From contig CAKTVB010000005.1 of assembly GCA_934621295.1 (NCBI GenBank), positions 47,599 to 111,598 on the forward strand: 64,000 bases of DNA. The letters run 5' to 3'. Origin of the DNA: an uncultured Collinsella sp. GTDB lineage: Bacteria > Actinomycetota > Coriobacteriia > Coriobacteriales > Coriobacteriaceae. The notes below the pieces were generated by a model. The model saw nothing but the letters and a program-made list of their open reading frames with translations, did not search any database and was not told where the DNA came from. This document shows positions 16,904-25,260 of this stretch, piece by piece (position 1 is the first letter of the stretch; each line of letters begins with the position of its first letter). The translations under genes were made by a program, and so were the position numbers.

Positions 16904-18297
16904 TACATGTCCTCGTAGGTGATGTCTGCCGGGGCATCTGCGTCGCTGGAGCCATCGGAGCCGGCGCCCGTGTCGACCACGAGGGTGTCACCGCCGCGAA
17001 GCTTGGTCACAGGGACATTCGGATTGATCTCGTTGCCCTGGTCGTCGTGTTCGGTTTCGACCTTGCCCACCACGGCCTCATCGTCATTTTGGGTCACGAC
17101 GGTTACTTCAACGCGGCGGGTCTCGGTACCCGTCTCGTCGGTTGCCAGGTTGACGTAGTACGTGTCTCCATCATCGGTCATGAGAGCGAGGGTCGGAACC
17201 ATGACAACGTTGTCAAGCTGTTCGGTGATGATCGAGACCTCGGCGGTCATGCCAGGCTTCAGGCGATTGTCGGGAGCATCGATGAGGATGTCGACGTCAA
17301 AGTTGACGTTGCCGCCGTCATAGTCGGAATTTCCGCTCGCTACCGAGGCGATGGCGGTGACGGTTCCCTGGCTCACGATGTCGGGGAACGCGGGGTAGGT
17401 GATGTCGGCGGTTTGGCCCACGGCGATCTTTGCGATGTCTTTTTCGCTCACCCGGACCGTCACCTTCATCTTGGAGAGGTCGGCGATTTGCATGCACTGC
17501 TTGCCGCCGCTGGTGTCGCCTTCGCCCATGACCATGCCGCCCGAGACGGTGGCTCCCACCTTGGCATTGAGCTCCACGATGCTGCCCGAGCTGGGCGCCT
17601 TCACGGTGCGCTCGGCGGCGCGGGCATTTGCCTGGTCGAGGGCCGCTTGGGCGGATTCCACGGAACGCTGGGCGCTCGAGACGGCGCTTTGCTCCGAAGA
17701 GGTGTCGGTGGAGACGGGGTTGCCTTCGTCATCGATAGCGGGGGCGTTTTGTGCGCTGGCCAGGGCCTTTTTCGCGGCGGTCAGATCGTCCTGCGCCGCG
17801 GCGAGGGCCCGCTGAGCCTCGGCCACATCGCGATCAAGGTCGTCGTTTTTGATGGTCATGAGCACGTCGCCGGCTTGGACTTGCTGTCCCGCCTGGACGT
17901 TGATTTCTGCCACGGTTCCATCGACGGTGGGAGAGACCACCGATGCCGAGATGGGCTTGAGCTGGCCTTTTGCCTCAACCGAGGTCGTGAACGTGCCTTC
18001 CTGGACCATCTCGAGCACGGGCTCGTTTGTGGATTGCGGCTTTGAGTTCATAACAACAGTCACGATGACGGCGATGAGCACGATGCCGACAATGACGCCT
18101 GCGACGATGCCGCGGCGGATGAGCTTCTTGCGGCGGCGCTCGGCACGCTTGGCTTTGAGCTTGGCGTATGCCTCTTCATCGGAGATGGAGGCGTCTTGCT
18201 GCTCGGGGTCTGCGGTGGTCAAGAGCGGCAAGGTCTCGGTCGAGTCTACGGGCAGGTGCTGGACTTTGTCCTGGGAGGTGTTGGGATCCTGAGGCAT
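16903..18297 (-). CDS. MacA-like periplasmic adaptor (HlyD/RND family)
   Basis: A 464-residue membrane-fusion protein. Residues 1-55 are cytosolic and rich in charged residues, with a basic stop (KRAERRRKKLIRRG). One helix follows (IVAGVIVGIVLIAVIVTVV), then an extracytoplasmic barrel-sandwich (EINVQAGQQVQAGDVL) split by an alpha-helical hairpin rich in Ala/Gln (about 145-225), and beta-barrel domains. In monoderm bacteria these proteins assist MacB-type export without an outer-membrane channel. The ATG has GAGGAG upstream. It is the first gene of the operon, and its promoter must lie in the repeat-rich 18.3-18.7 kb gap. Confidence 0.9.
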   Translation of the reverse strand: MPQDPNTSQDKVQHLPVDSTETLPLLTTADPEQQDASISDEEAYAKLKAKRAERRRKKLIRRGIVAGVIVGIVLIAVIVTVVMNSKPQSTNEPVLEMVQEGTFTTSVEAKGQLKPISASVVSPTVDGTVAEINVQAGQQVQAGDVLMTIKNDDLDRDVAEAQRALAAAQDDLTAAKKALASAQNAPAIDDEGNPVSTDTSSEQSAVSSAQRSVESAQAALDQANARAAERTVKAPSSGSIVELNAKVGATVSGGMVMGEGDTSGGKQCMQIADLSKMKVTVRVSEKDIAKIAVGQTADITYPAFPDIVSQGTVTAIASVASGNSDYDGGNVNFDVDILIDAPDNRLKPGMTAEVSIITEQLDNVVMVPTLALMTDDGDTYYVNLATDETGTETRRVEVTVVTQNDDEAVVGKVETEHDDQGNEINPNVPVTKLRGGDTLVVDTGAGSDGSSDADAPADITYEDM

Positions 18298-18319
18298 GGG
18301 GTCTCCTCTATAGATTCGG

Positions 18320-18360
18320 TTTCCTCGATGGTTTACATGCTTTCCTCGAAAGTTTACATG
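18320..18360. repeat. Two tandem 20-nt repeats before the adaptor gene
   Basis: Units 18320-18339 and 18341-18360 match at 18 of 20 positions (TTTCCTCGAxxGTTTACATG), with a period of 21 nt. They lie 23-63 nt upstream of the adaptor start codon, so they would fall in its leader or core promoter. Confidence 0.85.
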
Positions 18361-18437
18361 ACGACTTTGGGCGGCGCGTCGTGTGTGCGCTTTCTTACGA
18401 GCCTGTTAGGAACTGATGGGCGACTCGGGTGGTCGCA

Positions 18438-18519
18438 CCCTGCGCACATGAAGCAAATTCGAGCGCTATGCAGTCACCCTTAATCGTCGGGCTTCATCCC
18501 CTGCGCAAATGAAGCAAAT
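18438..18519. repeat. Direct 21-nt repeat containing ATGAAGCAAAT
   Basis: Copies at 18438-18458 and 18499-18519 match at 20 of 21 positions (CCCTGCGCAxATGAAGCAAA...), with a period of 61 nt. The second copy runs into the left arm of the hairpin at 18507-18573. Confidence 0.85.
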
Positions 18520-18573
18520 AATCCCATTTGGAGGCACGGTTGCGGGCTCTAAATGGGATTATTTGCTTCATTT
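18507..18573. repeat. Perfect 23-bp inverted repeat before arcA
   Basis: Arms 18507-18529 and 18551-18573 are exact reverse complements (left arm starts AAATGAAGCAAATAATCCC). The 21-nt loop can add about four more pairs (GGAG with CTCT, one wobble). No T-run follows on either strand, so it is not a standard terminator. It lies 115 nt upstream of the arcA start. Confidence 0.85.
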
Positions 18574-18687
18574 AGAAACGTGGCGAGCCTGTGCCCGCTC
18601 CTGTCCCCCTGGTCGCTCCTTGATTCCGGGGGTATCAAACGCTCAAAGCGGGGATAATACGGCCAAGACGATAAACCAGGGAGAATT

Positions 18688-19950
18688 ATGAGTGATAGCC
18701 TGCATATCCGGTCCGAAATCGGCCGGTTGAAAAAAGTCATGCTCCATCGACCGGGCAGGGAGTTCCTCAATCTCTCGCCGGACAGTATGGGGCGCTTGCT
18801 GTTCGATGACATCCCGTATCTTGCCGCGGCGCAAGAGGAGCACGATAGATTTGCCGAGCTTCTGCGCGAAAACGACGTCGAGGTTCTGTACCTCGATCAG
18901 CTCGTTGCCGAATCGATCGCGTCGAGCGCGGCTGCCCGGGAGGAGCTTCTGGATAGTTGGCTTGCGCAATCGGGTGTCTCGTCTCCTTCGATTCTCGAGG
19001 TGGTGAAAGATCGGCTCGATGGGATCGAGGACCCTCTTGCCCTTGTGGACAAGCTGATCGAAGGCGTAAGGGCTGACGAGCTTGAGCTTTGCGCGGGCGG
19101 GGCGTGTCGTTCGCTTGCCGATGTTGTTGCGGCAGACGGTGATGAGCGCGGCGGCCTTCTTATCGATCCCATCCCCAACCTGTACTTTACGAGGGATCCG
19201 TTTTCCATCATCGGACAGGGTGTGTCGCTCAACGGCATGTGGTCGGTCACGCGCCGTCGCGAGCCGTTGTTTGGGCAGATCGTTTTCAAGCATCATCCTG
19301 CCTATGCAGGCGTGCCCGTGTGGCATGAGCCCGGCCATGAGGCGAGCGGATGCATCGAGGGCGGCGACATTCTCGTGCTCGGTCCGAGTACGATCGGTAT
19401 CGGTATTTCCGAAAGGACCAATGCTGCTGGTATCGACGCCCTTGCCGAGACGCTGCTGTGGGGGAGCCCTGCCTCTGGCGTCGATCGAATCTTGGCATTC
19501 TCGATTCCGCGCAAGCGTTCGTGCATGCATTTGGACACGGTGTTTACACAGCTTGATGTCGACGCCTTTTTGGTGCATCCCGGGATTCTCGGGACGCTTA
19601 AGGTCTTTGAGCTGACGCGTAGGACAGCTCCGCACTCGACCGTCGTCAGGAGTCTCGAGGGGATGCCACTTGAGAGCGTGCTTGCCGATGCAATCGGGGC
19701 CGATTCCGTTCGAATCTACGAGTGCGGTGGTGGCGATCCGTTGGCGGCTGCCCGCGAGCAGTGGAACGACGGCGCCAACACGCTGGCCGTGAGTCCCGGC
19801 AAGGTCATCGTCTATCAGCGAAATTCGGTCACAAATGATCTTCTGTATAAGAACGGGTTCGATCTTATCGAGATCCCTTCGTCCGAGCTTTCGCGCGGCA
19901 GGGGAGGCCCCCACTGCATGAGCATGGCCTTTGAGCGAGAGGATTTGTAG
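18688..19950 (+). CDS. arcA: Arginine deiminase
   Basis: A 420-residue arginine deiminase that converts L-arginine to citrulline and ammonia in the cytosol, the first step of the ATP-yielding arginine deiminase pathway. The start (IRSEIGRLKKVMLHRPG), the FTRDPF-like segment TRDPFSIIG, the GGDILVLG region and the C-terminal GGPHCMSMAF with the nucleophilic Cys are all in place, and the length is typical. The ATG follows GGGAGAA. The catabolic ornithine carbamoyltransferase gene is 40 kb away at 58.6 kb, and neither carbamate kinase nor an arginine/ornithine antiporter gene is adjacent, so this is a dispersed pathway. Confidence 0.96.
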   Translation: MSDSLHIRSEIGRLKKVMLHRPGREFLNLSPDSMGRLLFDDIPYLAAAQEEHDRFAELLRENDVEVLYLDQLVAESIASSAAAREELLDSWLAQSGVSSPSILEVVKDRLDGIEDPLALVDKLIEGVRADELELCAGGACRSLADVVAADGDERGGLLIDPIPNLYFTRDPFSIIGQGVSLNGMWSVTRRREPLFGQIVFKHHPAYAGVPVWHEPGHEASGCIEGGDILVLGPSTIGIGISERTNAAGIDALAETLLWGSPASGVDRILAFSIPRKRSCMHLDTVFTQLDVDAFLVHPGILGTLKVFELTRRTAPHSTVVRSLEGMPLESVLADAIGADSVRIYECGGGDPLAAAREQWNDGANTLAVSPGKVIVYQRNSVTNDLLYKNGFDLIEIPSSELSRGRGGPHCMSMAFEREDL

Positions 19951-19972
19951 GTATAAGTTCCCGGTGCAACAA

Positions 19973-20016
19973 AGCGCGGCGCGCAGATGCCGATCTCTGC
20001 GCGCCGCGCTATTTAT
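19973..20016. terminator. Strong terminator shared by arcA and the MetE-like gene
   Basis: A perfect 15-bp stem, 19973-19987 with 19996-20010 (AGCGCGGCGCGCAGA), and an 8-nt loop. It is followed by ATTTAT on the plus strand. It sits between convergent genes, so it can end transcription from both sides. Confidence 0.75.
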
Positions 20017-20061
20017 ATGGGCACGTATGTGGGCACGTTTTGTAGGGAGGCTTGAAGTTGC

Positions 20062-21189
20062 TTAGCCCCACACGCGCTCGGCCACACGCTTGACGAGTGC
20101 GACCTTGGCCCACTGCTCATCTTCGGTGAGCTTGTTGCCGCATTCGCAGGAGGCAAAGCCGCACTGCGGGGAGAGGCAAAGGTTCTCGAGGGGCACGTAC
20201 TTGGCTGCCTCGTTGATGCGCTCGATCAAGACCTCTTCGTCCTCAAGTCCGGGCTGCTTGGAGGTCACGAGGCCCAATACGACCTTCTTACCGGGAGCTA
20301 CGTACTTGAGCGGCTCGAAGGTGCCAGCACGCGGCGTGTCGAACTCAAGATAGAAGGCGTCGACGTTCTCATGGGCGAACAAGTAAGGCGCGATGGGATC
20401 GTAGCCGCCCTCGAAGGCGTACGTCGAGTGATAGTTGCCGCGGCACACGTGCGTGGTGATCGCGAGGTCCTCGGGCTTGCCCTCGATGGCGAGGTTGTTG
20501 AGGCGAACGCCCAGCTCAGAGACGTTCTGGACGTCAACCGGGCCCATGCCGGTCTTGGCTACGAAGTCCGTGTCGCAGTAGATGCCCCAGGTGCAGTCGT
20601 CAAACTGGATATTGCGGCAACCGGCGGCATAGAGGTCGGCAATGACGGTGCGATAGGCTGCGGCGATATCGTTGATGAGCTCTTCATCGGTCGGGTAGAC
20701 GGAACGCAGGCTCTCGATTTGGCCATCGCATCGGTCAAGGATCACCTCGGAGTAGGTCTGGACAGGGGCGGGAATGGTCTGGCGCGCCGTTTGACCGTCT
20801 TCCTCGAGAGCCTTTACGAACTTGAAGTGCTCGACGAACGGGTGGTTCTCGCCAGAGATCTTGTCGGTAACGACGGCGGTATCGGCTGTGGTCTCCTCGT
20901 CATGGAACATATAGCCGGTGCGGCTCGTGCGGCGCTCGATGCCGTTGAGGCCCCACATAAAGTCAAGGTGCCAATAGCTGCGGCGGAACTCGCCATCGGT
21001 GATTACGGGGAGGCCGGCAGCCTTTTGTTTGGCTACGAGGTCGCGGATGGCAACGTCTTCGACGGTCTTGAGCGCGGCGTCATCGATGATGCCGGCAGCG
21101 TGATCGGCGCGGGCCTGCTTAAGGACATCGGGACGCAGGAAGCTGCCGACGATGTCATAGCGAAACGGTGCGTTATGGGTGATGGACAT
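20062..21189 (-). CDS. MetE-like cobalamin-independent methyltransferase (YxjG type)
   Basis: A 375-residue protein equal to the catalytic C-terminal half of cobalamin-independent methionine synthase, as in the YxjG/YxjH group. Landmarks are YDIVGSFLRP at the start, ITDGEFRRSYWHLDF, QFDDCTW, TTHVCRGNYHSTYAFEGGYDPIAPYLF and LCLSPQCGFASCECGN, whose His and Cys residues are the expected zinc ligands. It probably transfers a methyl group to homocysteine or a related thiol; the donor is uncertain because the folate-binding N-terminal half of MetE is absent. ATG 21189 has AGAGGA upstream, and an upstream in-frame start lacks one. No S-box or other riboswitch was recognised upstream. Confidence 0.85.
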   Translation of the reverse strand: MSITHNAPFRYDIVGSFLRPDVLKQARADHAAGIIDDAALKTVEDVAIRDLVAKQKAAGLPVITDGEFRRSYWHLDFMWGLNGIERRTSRTGYMFHDEETTADTAVVTDKISGENHPFVEHFKFVKALEEDGQTARQTIPAPVQTYSEVILDRCDGQIESLRSVYPTDEELINDIAAAYRTVIADLYAAGCRNIQFDDCTWGIYCDTDFVAKTGMGPVDVQNVSELGVRLNNLAIEGKPEDLAITTHVCRGNYHSTYAFEGGYDPIAPYLFAHENVDAFYLEFDTPRAGTFEPLKYVAPGKKVVLGLVTSKQPGLEDEEVLIERINEAAKYVPLENLCLSPQCGFASCECGNKLTEDEQWAKVALVKRVAERVWG

Positions 21190-21586
21190 TATGGTCCTCT
21201 CTCTGGTTCGGTTGGTGAACCAGAGTATGGCAGCGGCTTTTGTCATAGGGAAGTACTAAGAATCTATGGACATATATAGGTATTAACTATGGCATAGCAG
21301 TGGGGTTTCATTCGGGTTTTTTGGTTGTGCCAGTTTGGGGCAGGTTGGGAGGGGCGGAGCGGCGGTTTTCGCGGAAGCGCCTTGACCCAGTTAACGGGCT
21401 TGCGCTCGTTGAATGCTTCGGGTTTTTAATGCCGCTGCAAGTGCTTCGCCGCGAACCCAGCAAATGGGCTGATGGTTTTCAAATGTATAAAAAGTTTCAA
21501 ATCAGCCGTAATAATGTATCAAGCTGATCTTGGTCTTTTCCTTTCGGTGCTTTGTGACGTTCAATTGCGAGAGCGCTGCTTCGAAC

Positions 21587-21727
21587 TGGCGGAAAAATGG
21601 AAATATGTACGATGCTAAGAGTCGATTGAGTGCAGTTGGTTTATTGGCTGCTTTGAAAATGCTTTATTCACCGGAATGAGGACTGTTTGCCCGGGCGCCT
21701 ATCGTACATATTTCCATTTTTCCGCCA
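21587..21727. repeat. Long inverted repeat B with an 87-nt loop
   Basis: Arms 21587-21613 and 21701-21727 are perfect 27-bp reverse complements (left arm starts TGGCGGAAAAATGGAAATA). The loop has GAGTCGA near its left side and GGACTGTTTGCC near its right side, similar to inverted repeats A and C. It sits in the 825-nt gap between the MetE-like gene and rubrerythrin. Apart from this element and the palindrome at 21980, I see no supported gene there. Confidence 0.85.
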
Positions 21728-21979
21728 AAACGATTGGGACGCCGCATCAAAATCGTCTGACGGGACAAAATCAAACGCAGCTTTAGGATATGAACGATTG
21801 AATCAATCGAATTCATTGTGGCGTGGACGCTCCCGGCAGTCTCGTCCTACCTGTGTTGCTACCCGGCTTTTGTTCTAGTTGCAGCTTTCGCTTGACGACT
21901 CTATGTCGCCGGCACCGCAAATGTGTCCGTGCGATTCAATCCATGGCAAGCCGGGTAGGTATGCCATAGGCCAACGGTG

Positions 21980-21999
21980 CCGCGGTATCGATACCGCGG
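21980..21999. promoter_or_regulatory. Perfect 20-bp palindrome upstream of rubrerythrin
   Basis: CCGCGGTATCGATACCGCGG reads the same on both strands and ends 15 nt before the rubrerythrin start codon, just before the GAGGAGG box. It could be an operator for a dimeric regulator or a leader hairpin that masks the ribosome-binding site. No regulator can be named. Confidence 0.6.
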
Positions 22000-22014
22000 A
22001 GAAGAGGAGGAACC

Positions 22015-22551
22015 ATGTCTAAATACGCGGGAACCCAGACCGAGAAGAACCTGGCTGCAGCCTTTGCTGGCGAGTCGCAGGCAACCAATAAGTACACGTA
22101 CTTTGCTTCCGTAGCAAAGAAGGAGGGCTTCGAGCAGATTGCCGAGATCTTCCGTAAGACCTCTGCAAACGAGCAGTATCACGCCAAGATGTGGTTCCGT
22201 GAGCTTGAGGGCATCGGCAACACTACTGAGAACCTCGCTGCTGCTGCCGAGGGCGAAAACTTTGAGTGGACCGACATGTACGACGGCTTTGCCAAGACCG
22301 CTGAGGAGGAAGGCTTCCCCGAGCTCGCCGCGAAGTTCCGCGAGGTCGGCGAGATCGAGAGGCATCACGAGGAGCGCTACCGTGCCTTGCTCCATAACGT
22401 CGAGACCGCTGCCGTCTTCGAGAAGAGCGAGGTCAAGGTATGGGAGTGCCGCAACTGCGGTCACGTCGTCGTGGGCACGAAGGCTCCGGATGTCTGCCCG
22501 GTTTGCAACCATCCACAGGCCTACTTTGAGGTCAAGGCCGAGAACTACTAA
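22015..22551 (+). CDS. Rubrerythrin
   Basis: A 178-residue rubrerythrin. Residues 1-140 form the ferritin-like diiron domain, with the Glu and ExxH ligands in GESQATNKYTYFA, ANEQYHAKMW and EIERHHEERY. Residues 140-178 form a rubredoxin-like Fe(SCys)4 domain, CRNCGH and CPVCNHP. It would reduce hydrogen peroxide to water in the cytosol with electrons passed through its rubredoxin domain. GAGGAGGAACC precedes the ATG. It is monocistronic, with a 20-bp palindrome 15 nt upstream and a strong terminator downstream, and with FprA it forms the oxygen-defence set of this window. Confidence 0.96.
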   Translation: MSKYAGTQTEKNLAAAFAGESQATNKYTYFASVAKKEGFEQIAEIFRKTSANEQYHAKMWFRELEGIGNTTENLAAAAEGENFEWTDMYDGFAKTAEEEGFPELAAKFREVGEIERHHEERYRALLHNVETAAVFEKSEVKVWECRNCGHVVVGTKAPDVCPVCNHPQAYFEVKAENY

Positions 22552-22599
22552 GGTTCGGTAAGCCGCCACATTGACAAGTGCCACATTGACCAGAATTAT

Positions 22600-22633
22600 C
22601 GCCACGGTACCGCGCAGGTACCGTGGCGTTTTT
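22600..22633 (+). terminator. Terminator after rubrerythrin
   Basis: A 12-bp stem, CGCCACGGTACC at 22600-22611 with GGTACCGTGGCG at 22617-22628, and T5 directly after. Confidence 0.9.
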
Positions 22634-22726
22634 GATGCATGCTGTACCGGGGAAGTATGTTTTGCGTCGAGTCCGCGCGGTCATGCTAGGATGGTCAACG
22701 AACTTTGACCAAAGGGGATGCCGATC

Positions 22727-23953
22727 GTGACCATGCGCACCGATGATTTTGATTACAACCTGCCCGAAGAGCTTATCGCTCAAGCGCCTGCCGAGCCGCG
22801 CGATTCGTGTCGTCTGCTCGTGCTTGACCGCAAGGGGAGTGATGCGGCCGATGCCGTGGCGTTGGAGCATGGCGGTACGGTCGAGCATCGTATCTTCCGC
22901 GACATCATCGACTACATCGAGCCGGGCGACCTGCTCGTCATCAACAAGACCCGCGTGATGCCGGCGCGCCTGATGGGCCGTAAAGCCGAGACCGGCGGCG
23001 TGGTGGAGACGCTCCTGCTCAAGCGCCGTGAGGATGTCGACCCCTTGGGCCATGTGTGGGAATGCCTGGCCAAACCCGGTAAACGCCTTAAGCCCGGCGC
23101 GAAGATCGAGTATCGTGCCGGTGGCGCCCATGCTCCCGAGAACGCGCCGGTCGTGCTGACGGCCGAGGTCACCGACTACGTCGAGGACAGCCGCGGCGGC
23201 CGTCTGGTTCGCTTTGAGCCGCAGGGTACCGATTCCTCCACGGGCGAGCCTCGCACGCTCGATGAGGCCATCCATGTTGCGGGCCACGTGCCCCTGCCTC
23301 CCTACATCACTGATTACGAGGGCGACCCCGAGAAGTACCAGACCGTCTATGCGATGCCCGAGGAGCACTCGGCTGCGGCGCCCACGGCAGGTCTGCACTT
23401 CACACCCGAGCTCATGCAGCGTATCGAGGACAAAGGTGCGCGCTTTGCCGCCGTCGAGCTTGAGGTGGGCATCGATACCTTCCGCTTGGTGGAGGAAGAC
23501 GACCCGACTCAGCATGTCATGCATACCGAGCGCTACCATGTGCCTGCCGAGGTGGTCGACGCTGTGCATGCCACCAAGGCAGCGGGCCATCGCGTAATCG
23601 CTGTCGGAACCACCGCGGTGCGTTCGCTCGAGAGCGCCTTCGACGCGGAGGCTCCCGTGGCCGAGAAGCCCGTGACCGCACGTTATTTCGAAGGCCGTGC
23701 CGATGGCGCCGATACTCTCTGCCGTGGCGACATCACGGTGCACGAGAACGCGACTACGCAGCTCTATCTCATGCCGGGCAGTACCTATCACGTGGTGGAC
23801 GCGCTCATCACCAACTTCCATGTGCCGCGCTCCACGCTCATGATGCTCGTCTCGGCGCTCGCCTCGCGCGATCAAGTGATGGATGCCTACGAGCAGGCCA
23901 TCAAGGCGCGGTATCGCTTCTTCAGTTTTGGCGACGCAATGCTCATCGAGTAG
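22727..23953 (+). CDS. queA: tRNA preQ1(34) S-adenosylmethionine ribosyltransferase-isomerase
   Basis: QueA converts preQ1-34 in tRNA to epoxyqueuosine using the ribosyl part of SAM. Recognisable blocks are FDYNLPEELIAQAPAEPRDSCRLL, DLLVINKTRVMPARL, EEHSAAAPTAGLHFTPEL, GTFRLVEEDDPTQHVMHTERY (as IDTFRLV) and ITNFHVPRSTLMMLVSA. The GTG at 22727 is chosen because AAAGGGG lies 9 nt before it; ATG 22718 abuts that box, and ATG 22733 is a third option. Product length is 408 residues from the GTG. It acts after Tgt, whose gene is at 4.8 kb, and it is not in an operon. Confidence 0.95.
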   Translation: MTMRTDDFDYNLPEELIAQAPAEPRDSCRLLVLDRKGSDAADAVALEHGGTVEHRIFRDIIDYIEPGDLLVINKTRVMPARLMGRKAETGGVVETLLLKRREDVDPLGHVWECLAKPGKRLKPGAKIEYRAGGAHAPENAPVVLTAEVTDYVEDSRGGRLVRFEPQGTDSSTGEPRTLDEAIHVAGHVPLPPYITDYEGDPEKYQTVYAMPEEHSAAAPTAGLHFTPELMQRIEDKGARFAAVELEVGIDTFRLVEEDDPTQHVMHTERYHVPAEVVDAVHATKAAGHRVIAVGTTAVRSLESAFDAEAPVAEKPVTARYFEGRADGADTLCRGDITVHENATTQLYLMPGSTYHVVDALITNFHVPRSTLMMLVSALASRDQVMDAYEQAIKARYRFFSFGDAMLIE

Positions 23954-23995
23954 GACTCTTGCCGCATACGTCCAAATATGAAGGACCTGTGAAAA

Positions 23996-24043
23996 TGTGA
24001 CAAAATAAACCTGTCGATTTGCTGTCACAGATTTGCTGTCACA
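23996..24043. repeat. Palindromic intergenic repeat copy 1, 3' half duplicated
   Basis: TGTGACAAAATAAACCTGTC starts the element, and TGTCACA closes it. The 14-nt segment GATTTGCTGTCACA is present twice in tandem (24016-24029 and 24030-24043), giving two alternative right arms. The 22 nt before it (from 23976, ATATGAAGGA) also match the flank of copy 2 with two differences. It lies between the convergent queA and ilvC genes. Confidence 0.9.
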
Positions 24044-24049
24044 TCGATA

Positions 24050-24091
24050 CGGAAAAAGGGGTTGCCCGGCGTGAGCGGGGCAACCCCTTTG
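24050..24091 (-). terminator. Terminator of the ilvDBNC operon
   Basis: Stem 24055-24068 with 24077-24090 (AAAGGGGTTGCCC and its near-complement). On the minus strand it is followed by a T5 run, 30-70 nt past the ilvC stop. Confidence 0.85.
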
Positions 24092-24126
24092 TAATGAAGA
24101 GCGTAGTGAAGGCTGCTACGCCTGGG

Positions 24127-25122
24127 CTACTTCTTGATCCAGCTGAACATGGAGCGGATCTTCTCGCCGGTCTTCTCGATCGGGTGCTCGTTGATGGCCT
24201 CGCGCTGCTCGAGCAGCCACTTGTGGCCGTTGTTGCAGTCGTCCACGAACTCCTGGGCAAAGCTGCCGTCCTGGATGCGGGCGAGGATCTCCTTCATGGC
24301 GCGACGGCTCTCGTCGTTGATGACCTTGGGGCCGGCGTAGTACTCGCCGTACTCGGCGGTGTTAGAGATGGAGTAGTTCATGAAGTGGATGCCGCTCTCG
24401 TACATGAGGTCGACGATCATCTTCATCTCGTGGTAGACCTCGAAGTAAGCGAGCTCCTCGGGATAGCCAGCCTCGGTCAGGGTCTCGAAACCGGCCTTGA
24501 TCATCTCGACGAGGCCGCCGCAGAGCACGGCCTGTTCGCCAAAGAGGTCCTCCTCGGTCTCATCCTTGAAGGTCGACTTGATGATGCCGGAGCGAGCGCC
24601 GCCCAGGCCCCAAGCGTAGGAAAGGGCGATATCCCAGGCGTCACCGGTGGCGTCCTGGTACACGCAGGCCAGGTCGGGCACACCGGAGCCCTCGGTGTAC
24701 TGACGACGAACGATGTGGCCGGGGCCCTTGGGGGCGATCATGATGACGTTGACGTCCTCGGGAGCCTTGATGTAGCCAAAGTGGATGTTGAAACCGTGAG
24801 CGAAGCACAGGGTGTCGCCAGACTCCAGGTTGGGCTCCACGAACTCCTTGTAGACGGCGGGCTGGGTCTCGTCGGGGGTGAGGATCATGATGACGTTGGC
24901 TTCCTTGGCGGCGGTGGCCATGTCGGTCACCTTGAGGCCGGCCTCGCGAGCCTTGTCGGCAGAAGAGGAGCCCTCACGCAGGCCGACGCGCACGTCGCAG
25001 CCGGAGTCCATGAGGTTGAGTGCATGGGCGTGGCCCTGGGAGCCATAGCCGATGATGGCGACCTTCTTGCCCTGGATGATGCTGGGATCGCAATCCTGCT
25101 CGTGATAAATCGTTACTGCCAT
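24127..25122 (-). CDS. ilvC: Ketol-acid reductoisomerase
   Basis: A 331-residue class I ketol-acid reductoisomerase that isomerises and reduces acetolactate or acetohydroxybutyrate with NADPH in valine and isoleucine synthesis. The Rossmann motif GYGSQGHAHALNL is at residues 25-37, and the magnesium-binding helical domain includes DLFGEQAVLCGG and a conserved Glu in EVYHEMKMIVDLMYESG. Length and order are standard. It is the last gene of the minus-strand operon ilvD-ilvB-ilvN-ilvC; the gap after ilvN is 138 nt, and a weaker internal promoter could lie there. A terminator follows. Confidence 0.97.
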   Translation of the reverse strand: MAVTIYHEQDCDPSIIQGKKVAIIGYGSQGHAHALNLMDSGCDVRVGLREGSSSADKAREAGLKVTDMATAAKEANVIMILTPDETQPAVYKEFVEPNLESGDTLCFAHGFNIHFGYIKAPEDVNVIMIAPKGPGHIVRRQYTEGSGVPDLACVYQDATGDAWDIALSYAWGLGGARSGIIKSTFKDETEEDLFGEQAVLCGGLVEMIKAGFETLTEAGYPEELAYFEVYHEMKMIVDLMYESGIHFMNYSISNTAEYGEYYAGPKVINDESRRAMKEILARIQDGSFAQEFVDDCNNGHKWLLEQREAINEHPIEKTGEKIRSMFSWIKK

Positions 25123-25260
25123 GTCGTCTGTCTCCTTAAAGAATCGTTGGTAGGTGTGACATGTGCGCCCGTGAGGGCTATCTATTCGCCGGATGGGCGG
25201 ATAAACCGTTAGGTAGGTGCGCGGTCGTGCGGGTTTGCGCGGCGCGCGGCGTGCAAAGCG

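Noticed and set aside
21300..21527. 75-codon open frame in the MetE-rubrerythrin gap
   Set aside because: No ribosome-binding site, no recognisable motif, and the composition is that of non-coding sequence.
23996..24043. Simple intrinsic terminator
   Set aside because: The arms could act as a terminator, but ilvC already has its own terminator beside it and the loop sequence is conserved among all copies, which a terminator does not require.
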